Source: JAQCEJ01 sp046160425
GTDB lineage: Bacteria; Planctomycetota; Planctomycetia; Planctomycetales; Planctomycetaceae
Assembly: GCA_046160425.1 (NCBI GenBank)
Contig: JBJXGP010000375.1
Coordinates: forward strand, 1-9,316
Direction of reading: 5' to 3'
DNA length: 9,316 bases
The first letter of the stretch is position 1. Each line of letters opens with the position of its first letter. Positions 1 through 5,323 of this stretch are shown here, piece after piece. The notes under the pieces are model-generated. The model was not told where the DNA came from. It saw only the letters and a program-made list of their open reading frames with translations, and ran no database searches. Position numbers and translations under genes: made by a program.

Positions 1-64
1 GCGCGTTGGTGGCCAGCACGCCCTTGTCTAGCCACAGGTTGTCCTCCAGCCCCACGGCTACATG
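1..64 (-). pseudogene. 5'-truncated fragment of a DUF849 / beta-keto acid cleavage enzyme (BKACE) gene, running off the left edge
   Basis: Read on the minus strand from base 64 leftwards, the sequence encodes HVAVGLEDNLWLDKGVL followed by ATNA, without a stop. This closely resembles the conserved C-terminal segment of DUF849/BKACE enzymes, which cleave beta-keto acids with acetyl-CoA in a zinc-dependent reaction. In full-length members (about 270-300 residues) this block lies near the C-terminus, so more than 200 residues should be encoded to the right of base 64. They are not there. The same frame stays open to the right but gives Arg- and Ser-rich sequence with no family resemblance. A neighbouring minus frame ends in a stop at bases 58-60, and the DNA becomes hairpin repeats and then the CBS gene. 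I infer a gene remnant cut by a repeat or rearrangement; an assembly join is possible. The family match is from motif memory over about 21 residues. Confidence 0.6.
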
Positions 65-249
65 CTGGCGCGGCTTTCGCCGCTGGGGGCGACTTCGAAA
101 GCTTGAGTCGTGATCGCGCCGAGTGCTAACCAAGCGCCATTCGCCTTCAGCCTGCCCCGAAAAGAGAAGACAGTAAAGAAGACAGCCTGAAGGCTGGACT
201 CCTACGAAGAGTCACCATCATATGGGGGCAGGACGCGTGGGAGATAATC
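65..249. repeat. Intergenic block of small hairpin repeats between the DUF849 fragment and the CBS gene
   Basis: No gene is supported here. Visible structure: gcggc (70-74) pairs with gccgc (79-83) across a 4-base loop, and an 8-base inverted pair links gccttcag (143-150) with ctgaaggc (187-194). The second arm of that pair also takes part in a tighter hairpin at 183-196. The wording around 183-203 resembles short intergenic repeats I associate with planctomycete genomes; that is recollection, not a search. Confidence 0.45.
161..196 (-). terminator. Candidate terminator downstream of the CBS-domain gene
   Basis: The stem cagcct (183-188) pairs perfectly with aggctg (191-196) over a 2-base turn, about 53 bases past the CBS stop codon. 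Reading on along the minus strand, the stem is followed by a pyrimidine-rich tract (161-182) containing several T runs, as in an intrinsic terminator. The T runs are interrupted and the stem is short, and the same hairpin may simply be a dispersed repeat. Confidence 0.35.
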
Positions 250-792
250 TCAGAAATTGAGGCGGCGGAGCGAATAATCGGACGACAAGACCGACGGGCG
301 CTTCTGCAAAAAGCGTGGGGTGGGAATCGGCGTCTCGTTCGTTGACGACGCGGCTTCCTGCTGCGGAAGCGGTTGCATGACATGCGGCGGGGCCATTGCC
401 GACTGCTGCGATGTATTCTGATCGGCGATCCAACGGAGCAGGTCGCGACGATCGATCTGACCCACGACTTTTTGCTCACGCACAACGACGAGCACGCGGC
501 AGCGCTGTTCGCGGAACAACGGCAGAATCGCGTGAATGTCTTCGTCGGCGGTACACGACAAGACCTGGCAGCTCATGAATTCCGAGACGGGTTGTGCGCC
601 GGCCGATTCCACCAGGAGCGCTTTCAGCACGACGTAATCGGGGATGACCCCCAATAGCCGTCCTTCCTCGTCGGTGATGTACAACTCACTCACGCATTCG
701 CGCGTGAGCAGTTCCGCGGCTTCTTGGATGGTGGTGCTGAGGGAGACGGAGCAGGCCTGCGGGGTCATCAAATCGCGTACGAGCACTGTCAT
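250..792 (-). CDS. Two-CBS-domain protein with a disordered Pro/Gln-rich tail
   Basis: The 180-residue product has two CBS repeats forming one Bateman module: roughly residues 5-60 (starting VRDLMTPQACSVSLSTTIQE, with LLGVIPDYVVLKAL near its end) and residues 68-123 (VSEFMSCQVLSCTADEDIHA to VVGQIDRRDLLRWI). Bateman modules usually bind adenosyl ligands such as AMP, ATP or SAM and control a partner. No attached enzyme, transporter or DNA-binding domain is present, so this is a stand-alone CBS protein, probably cytosolic, with unknown ligand and target. Residues 125-180 are low-complexity (Gln, Ser, Pro) and probably unstructured. The start ATG at 790-792 is supported by GAGG five bases upstream on the minus strand. 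The gene stands alone: the remnant and repeats lie downstream, and a 643-base divergent spacer lies upstream. No close neighbour suggests a partner. Confidence 0.9.
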   Translation of the reverse strand: MTVLVRDLMTPQACSVSLSTTIQEAAELLTRECVSELYITDEEGRLLGVIPDYVVLKALLVESAGAQPVSEFMSCQVLSCTADEDIHAILPLFREQRCRVLVVVREQKVVGQIDRRDLLRWIADQNTSQQSAMAPPHVMQPLPQQEAASSTNETPIPTPRFLQKRPSVLSSDYSLRRLNF

Positions 793-1041
793 GATATCCT
801 CGTTTCTACGTCATTTCATCGATCGGGGGAGACATCGATTTACGGCACTCCCCAAACCTAAGTTGCAAATTGACAACATGCTGCCAAAACGCGACGCTCC
901 GATCGCGAAAATGAGAAAACTCGGGCATTCTTTGCGGAGTTGAACGATTGCGCGGCCGGCGAATCAAGGTGGTCACTCGGAATCGCTCTTGAAAAGCGCA
1001 GACGATTTTCCCGGCGAGGTCATTCCGATCGGGGAATCTTC

Positions 1042-1071
1042 TTGACCGGTATTGTTCTTGAGCCTTATCAT
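1042..1071 (+). promoter_or_regulatory. Candidate sigma-70-type promoter, plus strand
   Basis: TTGACC (1042-1047) and TATCAT (1066-1071) each match the -35 and -10 consensus at five of six bases, with an 18-base spacer. It is among the better promoter-like pairs I found by eye. Transcription would begin near 1078, about 360 bases before the next plus-strand start codon, implying a long leader or a separate small RNA. Chance occurrence cannot be excluded. Confidence 0.35.
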
Positions 1072-1082
1072 AGGGAATAAGG
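1063..1082. repeat. Short inverted repeat overlapping the candidate promoter
   Basis: The arms ccttat (1063-1068) and ataagg (1077-1082) are perfect complements across 8 bases. They cover the -10 element and the expected start point of the promoter at 1042-1071, so the site could be an operator. An arm length of 6 is also within chance. Confidence 0.3.
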
Positions 1083-1266
1083 TTTTGCGCGAGTTCGGTC
1101 GGTTTGCTGCGAAAGGATGATTGGTCCCCGAGCGCACTCGCGATTGAATTCAGCATGTAGGGGTTATGATGATCCGAACGCATGTGACCGAGCCGAGTTT
1201 GCCGATGCCAATCCCAAATTTTGAGACTTACCGTTCCTCAAGGCGTTAGAATCCGCATGATTATCG

Positions 1267-1295
1267 GGAAGTTGTGTAACGAACGGAAGTTGTGT
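1267..1295. repeat. Tandem pair of an 11-base motif upstream of the coiled-coil gene
   Basis: The 11-mer ggaagttgtgt occurs at 1267-1277 and again, unchanged, at 1285-1295, giving an 18-base period. The second copy is followed at once by GATAAT (1297-1302), a possible -10 box. The pair lies about 140 bases upstream of the start codon at 1436. A regulator-binding direct repeat is one reading. Confidence 0.35.
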
Positions 1296-1435
1296 CGATA
1301 ATTCAGATCGAGGGTTCTTTCCGATTCGATATTCATCAAACGGCTTTTTGCATATCGAAGTTTCGAGCCGGACATACTCCCGGTTTCATTTGACGAGTTG
1401 CCCCGATTCGCATGATCGGTTTATGAGGATTTAAG

Positions 1436-2344
1436 ATGCACATTCTCGGTCGCGTCCTCTGGTTTCTGGCCATCGCCGGCTTCATCGCCGTGATGATGCT
1501 GGCGTCGCGTCAATTCATCATCAAGAACAGCTACATGAAGAAGGTCTTGGATCAGAAGGAGCAGATCGCCAAAGATGCAGAGCAATTGGCCGCATTGGAA
1601 AACCAGGTGCAGGATCTGCGTTCGAATCTCGCCCGCGTCATGCTCGGTTGGGATCGCTACTGGGACGCCATCGACACGAACGTCAACCCGGCGGATGGCA
1701 GCCTGACCGCCGCGATCGGCACGAACCTCGGCCTGTTCGCTCCCGCCGACCAGAATCTGCCTCTCCCGGTGATTTATGCCTTCCAGCCGGCGGCGAATGG
1801 CGAATACGTTTACGTCGGTTCGTTCGCAGCAGCGACGATCCGCGAAAATAACAGTGCGCTCGTCCCGACGTTTCGCGTGCGCCCGACCGATGTGTCGACG
1901 TGGCAGCCCGGCAAGTGGCGATACCGTTCGATGATCCCCGCCGGTTACACCGAGCGGTTTGCCGATCTCTCGGAACGATTCACCGTTTCCGATGAACTCA
2001 AGACTGCCAAGCTGGAAAACGTCGAGGCGCAGACCAAACTCAAGGACGTCGCTCAAGGGCATCTCGAACTTCGGTTGGGTGAATTGCACGGCAATCCCGC
2101 TCTCGCCGGGACCGACGACAAGTTGCCCCCCGAGACGGCGAAAGGTTATATCGCCACCATCGCCGATGTCGAAGAAAAGCGGAATGAGGCTCAGGAAGAA
2201 GTCGATCGTTTACGTCGCCGGCTCAAAGCCGCGCACGACCGCATGCAACAACTGATTCAGGAGAATCAGGAATTGACGAATCAACTTCCCGGCAGCACGA
2301 CTCTGCTTCCTCAAGGCAAGGCGCAGGCCGTCAAAGACAATTGA
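1436..2344 (+). CDS. Membrane-anchored coiled-coil protein of unknown function
   Basis: The 302-residue product is not recognised as a named family. Residues 7-24 form one hydrophobic segment close to the N-terminus (VLWFLAIAGFIAVMMLAS). It is followed by basic and polar residues and no clear signal-peptidase site, so it is probably a membrane anchor with the rest outside the cytoplasm. Residues 35-68 are heptad-like. A middle region (70-170) contains GWDRYWDAID, many aromatic residues and probable beta strands (VIYAFQP, YVYVGSF, TFRVRP, WRYRSMIP). A second, longer helical stretch runs from about 185 to 285, interrupted near 219-235, with a strong coiled coil at 243-283. The tail is short and polar. 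GAGG seven bases before the ATG fixes the start. The gene stands alone between large spacers. The architecture suggests a structural or scaffolding envelope protein, but nothing in the sequence identifies a role. Confidence 0.8.
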   Translation: MHILGRVLWFLAIAGFIAVMMLASRQFIIKNSYMKKVLDQKEQIAKDAEQLAALENQVQDLRSNLARVMLGWDRYWDAIDTNVNPADGSLTAAIGTNLGLFAPADQNLPLPVIYAFQPAANGEYVYVGSFAAATIRENNSALVPTFRVRPTDVSTWQPGKWRYRSMIPAGYTERFADLSERFTVSDELKTAKLENVEAQTKLKDVAQGHLELRLGELHGNPALAGTDDKLPPETAKGYIATIADVEEKRNEAQEEVDRLRRRLKAAHDRMQQLIQENQELTNQLPGSTTLLPQGKAQAVKDN

Positions 2345-2415
2345 CCGCAGCGTTCGGGACACGTTGATTGCCGGCCAAACCGGTGGGATGCATCCGTTAT
2401 ATGGTGGTGGTTGTC

Positions 2416-2487
2416 ATTCGGGTAGCCGGGACAGCTTTGTATCCCGGTCGCGCAGCGACAAGAAGCATCTCCCATCATAACCCGAAT
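2416..2487. repeat. Nested inverted-repeat element
   Basis: The outer arms attcgggt (2416-2423) and acccgaat (2480-2487) are perfect 8-base complements. Inside them, ccggga (2426-2431) pairs with tcccgg (2442-2447) across a 10-base loop. The right outer arm runs into cgtcagcgaggga (2488-2500), wording I recall as a common planctomycete intergenic repeat. This looks like a small dispersed element, not a simple terminator, because no T run follows. Confidence 0.4.
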
Positions 2488-2512
2488 CGTCAGCGAGGGA
2501 GCTTGGCGTCTC

Positions 2513-2534
2513 GCACAGACAGGAATGTCTGTGC
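2513..2534. repeat. Perfect 9-base hairpin repeat
   Basis: gcacagaca (2513-2521) and tgtctgtgc (2526-2534) are exact complements over a GGAA loop. This is the strongest compact hairpin in the window. It lacks a following T tract in either direction, so a dispersed repeat is more likely than a terminator. Confidence 0.55.
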
Positions 2535-2549
2535 CACCCTAAAGCTTGT

Positions 2550-2583
2550 AGGTCGATGACCTCGGTCCGGCCTCTCAGAGGCC
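2550..2583. repeat. Two adjacent small hairpins
   Basis: aggtc (2550-2554) pairs with gacct (2558-2562), and ggcctct (2569-2575) pairs with agaggcc (2577-2583) around a single central base. Together with the hairpins at 2416-2487 and 2513-2534 they form a row of palindromes within about 170 bases. Confidence 0.45.
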
Positions 2584-2803
2584 AGCCACACATGCATTAC
2601 CGGGGGGGTATAACCAATTAGCGATTACACCCAAACCGGTGCAGCGGTGCAGATTGCTATTCATCGGCGCGGCTGTTTCCGGTATCCTCTGCGCACGTCA
2701 ATTTGCTAATGCCGCGGAAATTCCAAAATCACTCCGACGCGCATCGTCGGGGATATTTCCGCGTCTCTCCCTTTGCGTCGTTCCCAGTTGGATCTCCGGC
2801 TTC

Positions 2804-3640
2804 ATGGGTATTCACAATCGAGATTACGTTCGCGAAGACTGGTCGCCGACCGCCGCCCGAAACTGGGGCGAGCGATCGGTGCTGCAATCGCTGCTGATCG
2901 TCAATGTGGTCGTCTTCGTCATGCAGAATGCTTCGCCGACGGTGACGGACTGGCTCGACCTGTCGCTGCACGATCTCCAGCGATTTCAGATCTGGCGTCT
3001 GTTAACGTACGGTTTCTGCCACGAGACAAGCGGACTGGGGCACCTCGTCTTCAATATGATCGGTTTGTGGCTTTTCGGACGCGTTGTCGAACCGATCTAC
3101 GGCCATCGAGAATTCTTGTGGTTTTATCTCGCCTCGATTGTCGCGAGCGGTATCTGCCACATCATGTTTCAACTCGGTTCGGGAGAACCGTTCGGCGTCG
3201 TGGGAGCATCGGGAGGGGTCTACGCCGTCACGATCCTAGCGGCGATACATTATCCGCGCATGACGATCCTCTTCATGATGATCTTGCCGGTGGAACTGCG
3301 CTGGCTGGCGGTTTTTTACATCGTTTCGGATGTTCTCGGACTGGTGAATGGTGGAAGCGGTATCGCCAACGCCGCCCATCTGGGAGGCGCCGCATTTGCC
3401 GCGTTGTACTATTACAATCAATGGCGCATCTCGACCTGGTTTTCGTTCAGGGGATTTAAGTTTCGACTGCCGCGACGGAGTCCGAAGATCAAGCTGCATC
3501 AGCCCGAGCCCGAAGAAAATCTCGATTCAAAAGTCGATGCGTTGTTGCAGAAAATCCATCAGCAGGGGGAAGCGAGCCTGACCGACGCCGAACGCAAGCT
3601 GCTCAAGGATGCCAGCGAACGGTACAAGAATCGTCGGTAG
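2804..3640 (+). CDS. Rhomboid family intramembrane serine protease
   Basis: The 278-residue product is a rhomboid, a membrane protease that cuts substrate transmembrane helices. Visible hallmarks: W64-R65 of the L1 loop (FQIWRLLTYGF), H80xxxN84 in the second helix (GHLVFNMIGLWLFG), the nucleophile Ser136 in GVVGASGG, and the catalytic His192 in NAAHLGGAAFAA. About six hydrophobic helices lie between residues 28 and 204. The last 40 residues (from about 240) are charged and helical, a C-terminal module common on rhomboids of this type (DUF6576-like). I chose ATG 2804 because MGIHNRDY resembles how planctomycete rhomboids usually begin. An upstream GTG at 2639 would add 55 residues with a signal-like hydrophobic stretch that the family does not normally have. 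Neither start has a strong ribosome binding site. Substrates are unknown. Confidence 0.92.
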   Translation: MGIHNRDYVREDWSPTAARNWGERSVLQSLLIVNVVVFVMQNASPTVTDWLDLSLHDLQRFQIWRLLTYGFCHETSGLGHLVFNMIGLWLFGRVVEPIYGHREFLWFYLASIVASGICHIMFQLGSGEPFGVVGASGGVYAVTILAAIHYPRMTILFMMILPVELRWLAVFYIVSDVLGLVNGGSGIANAAHLGGAAFAALYYYNQWRISTWFSFRGFKFRLPRRSPKIKLHQPEPEENLDSKVDALLQKIHQQGEASLTDAERKLLKDASERYKNRR

Positions 3641-3670
3641 CATAAACGCTTGATACGACCGGAGGGAACA

Positions 3671-3686
3671 GGGGACTGACGTCCCC
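3671..3686. terminator. Hairpin between convergent rhomboid and DUF1501 genes
   Basis: ggggac (3671-3676) and gtcccc (3681-3686) are perfect complements over a 4-base loop, in the 58-base gap between convergent stop codons. Position favours a shared bidirectional terminator. No T run follows on either strand, and the motif also resembles a dispersed intergenic repeat, so function is inferred. Confidence 0.4.
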
Positions 3687-3698
3687 CGCTCGCCGATG

Positions 3699-5129
3699 TT
3701 ACAGAATTTCGACGATCGGAGTCCCGTCGTCGAGAAGCTGGTGCGGGCGGTTTTCGATATCCATCACGCGCGTCTCGGGATCGACCCCCATCGCCGCGTA
3801 AATCGTCGCCGCCAGATCGGCGGGCGTATAGCTGCGCGTGATCGGGTAGGCGGCGTGACGATCGGTCGCGCCGATCACCTGTCCGACTTTGGTTCCGGCG
3901 CCGGTGAAAAAGACCGAACCGGCGGCTCCCCAGTGATCGCGTCCCCCGCCGGCGTTGATAGTCGGCGTCCGTCCGAACTCGGTCAAAAAGACGACCAGCG
4001 TCGAATCGAGCCGCCCGCGTTCTTTCAGATCGGAAATCAGCGCGGCGAATGCACGATCGATGCCGGCGAGATGATAGCCTCGCTTGGCTATTTCGGAGAT
4101 ATGCGGCTGTTTCTGCTCGGGAACCGCATGATTGTCCCACAGGTTCCCGTATTGCAGGTCGTATCCGTAATCGACCATGACGAACCGAGCCCCCGCTTCG
4201 ACGAGGCGGCGGGCCAGCAGACAGCGTCCGCCGATCTTCGTGCGGCCGTAACGGTCGCGGGTGTTTTCGGTTTCGAGCGTGACGTCGAACGCTTCGCGGA
4301 CCTGTTGACCGGCGAGCAGCTTGAACGCGCTTTCGTATTGTCCTTCGAGGGTCTGGAAGTTCGGCAATCGCTCAAGCCCTCGGAGTTCGGTCTCCAGCCG
4401 TTCGCGCAATTGAGCACGACGGCCGATGCGCGAGGCGTTCATTTCTTCGAGATATCTCAGCTCTTGCGGATTGAGATTTTCCTCGTAAACCGGCGAGGGG
4501 TTGGACTCTTTTTCTCCCACGGTGAAATCGGGTTGTTCGGGCCGGCCGATGACGCTGAACGGGGCGTATTGATTGCCGAGCCAGCCGCCGACAAATAAGT
4601 TGGTTGGGGGGGGGCCGGGAAACGTGATGCCCGGCACGGCGATGTAACCGGGCAATCCGTTACGCGGACCGTGCAGGTGCGAAATCAGCGAGCCGATATT
4701 CGGATGCTTGAATAACTCGGCGGCAGTCACCTTCCGGCCGCTGAGTGTGTAGACCTGACTGAGAAAATGGTCGTTGCTGTCGTGTGAAAAACTGCGGATC
4801 ACCGCCAGATCGTCGGCGATGCGCGCGAGTTCGGGCATCACTTCGGTGAAGTGAACGCCGGGAAGTTTTGTATTGATCGTCGAGAGCGTGCCGCGAATTT
4901 CTTCGGGCGCTTCGGGCTTGGGGTCGAACGAATCGATATGGGTGACACCGCCCCCCATCCACAAGAAGATGACCGATTCTGCGCGCGATTTGTATTTGCC
5001 GGTCGAGTCTGCTCCTGCCAGGCCGAGGGGCAAAGCGGAAGCGGCGATACTGAGCGAACCGACTCGCAGCAGATCGCGGCGGTCGAGCAGTCCCCAATCC
5101 AATCCGCAATGCTCAGTCTTTGTAGTCAT
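3699..5129 (-). CDS. DUF1501 family protein with Tat signal
   Basis: This is a 476-residue DUF1501 protein with an alkaline-phosphatase-superfamily-like fold, a family greatly expanded in planctomycetes and of unknown reaction. The N-terminus has a twin-arginine signal: DRRDLLRVGSLSIAASALPL, with R17-R18, a hydrophobic core and a small-residue end near 40, so export in folded form is expected. Family motifs follow: MGGGVTHIDSFDPKP (58-72), HDSNDHF (116-122), DNHAVPEQKQPH (332-343), TEFGRTP (383-389) and GRDHW (396-400). The frame is open from a TTG at 5142-5144, but GGGAG six bases before ATG 5127-5129 marks the ATG as the real start; the TTG sits beside that ribosome binding site. DUF1501 genes are usually paired with a DUF1549/DUF1553 gene in planctomycetes; no such partner lies in this window. 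The FGE-fold lipoprotein gene lies 194 bases upstream on the same strand. Confidence 0.93.
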   Translation of the reverse strand: MTTKTEHCGLDWGLLDRRDLLRVGSLSIAASALPLGLAGADSTGKYKSRAESVIFLWMGGGVTHIDSFDPKPEAPEEIRGTLSTINTKLPGVHFTEVMPELARIADDLAVIRSFSHDSNDHFLSQVYTLSGRKVTAAELFKHPNIGSLISHLHGPRNGLPGYIAVPGITFPGPPPTNLFVGGWLGNQYAPFSVIGRPEQPDFTVGEKESNPSPVYEENLNPQELRYLEEMNASRIGRRAQLRERLETELRGLERLPNFQTLEGQYESAFKLLAGQQVREAFDVTLETENTRDRYGRTKIGGRCLLARRLVEAGARFVMVDYGYDLQYGNLWDNHAVPEQKQPHISEIAKRGYHLAGIDRAFAALISDLKERGRLDSTLVVFLTEFGRTPTINAGGGRDHWGAAGSVFFTGAGTKVGQVIGATDRHAAYPITRSYTPADLAATIYAAMGVDPETRVMDIENRPHQLLDDGTPIVEIL

Positions 5130-5213
5130 CGACGACTCCCTCAACGGCTAACCTCAGGCTTTGCGGCAAAGTTTGTAGGACAACGGCCACCGGCTTCCTG
5201 CCCCTACCATCTC

Positions 5214-5230
5214 ACGATATGCAGTATCGT
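5214..5230. repeat. Small hairpin in the DUF1501 leader
   Basis: acgata (5214-5219) and tatcgt (5225-5230) are perfect complements over 5 bases. It would lie in the 5' untranslated region if transcription starts at the candidate promoter 5271-5300. Too short to assign a function. Confidence 0.25.
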
Positions 5231-5270
5231 CCAATCGGAGGATTTCGCTCCACTTCCATCCCGCATCAAT

Positions 5271-5300
5271 ATTATGTCTTATAAACCGCCGATGATGCAA
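5271..5300 (-). promoter_or_regulatory. Candidate promoter for the DUF1501 gene
   Basis: On the minus strand, TTGCAT (5300-5295) and CATAAT (5276-5271) match the -35 and -10 consensus at four and five of six bases with an 18-base spacer. It lies in the gap between the lipoprotein stop and the DUF1501 start, giving a leader of about 135 bases. If real, DUF1501 can be expressed separately from the upstream gene. Confidence 0.3.
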
Positions 5301-5323
5301 GTGGTTTTGAGAATCATGATCGA

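Larger units (their letters stand above)
793..1435. other. Long divergent intergenic region between the CBS and coiled-coil genes
   Basis: This 643-base stretch lies between divergent start codons. It contains a plus-strand promoter-like pair (1042-1071), an inverted repeat (1063-1082), a tandem pair of 11-mers (1267-1295) and a small hairpin just before the plus-strand gene (1403-1419: ccgat and atcgg with a 7-base loop). A 125-codon minus-strand open frame at 806-1183 has no recognisable domain and I do not believe it. The region is visibly richer in A+T than the flanking genes, especially 1190-1435, as expected for regulatory DNA. The spacer is long for a simple double promoter, so an unrecognised small RNA or long leader is possible. 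Confidence 0.5.
2345..2803. other. Gene-free spacer rich in hairpin repeats, ending in the rhomboid leader
   Basis: No gene is supported. The first 240 bases carry at least five separate inverted repeats (listed individually), and a run of seven G follows at 2602-2608. The last 165 bases (2639-2803) are in frame with the rhomboid gene from a GTG at 2639 but are probably leader. They contain a hairpin at 2734-2750 (ccgacg, 5-base loop, cgtcgg). No convincing promoter was found for the rhomboid gene. Confidence 0.55.

Noticed and set aside
843..865. Possible sigma-54 promoter (GGCAC ... TTGC)
   Set aside because: The GG and GC elements are about 19 bases apart, not the required spacing.
806..1183. 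125-codon minus-strand open frame in the divergent spacer
   Set aside because: No recognisable domain, Arg-rich patches, no ribosome binding site, and it crosses the promoter-like and inverted-repeat sequences.
1421..2089. 222-codon minus-strand frame opposite the coiled-coil gene
   Set aside because: It is the in-register complement of a gene that has a good ribosome binding site and coherent architecture; its product is low-complexity and unlike any family.
2368..2559. 63-codon plus frame in the repeat spacer
   Set aside because: It consists of translated hairpin repeats with no protein-like features.
2773..3459. 228-codon plus frame overlapping the rhomboid gene
   Set aside because: Out-of-frame reading of a clear rhomboid protease; Arg-rich and lacking family motifs.
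3696..4598. 300-codon plus-strand frame opposite the DUF1501 gene
   Set aside because: It is antisense to a confidently identified gene, rich in Arg and Gly from complementary codons, with no domain.
5142..5144. TTG as start of the DUF1501 gene
   Set aside because: It adjoins the GGGAG ribosome binding sequence that serves the ATG at 5127-5129.
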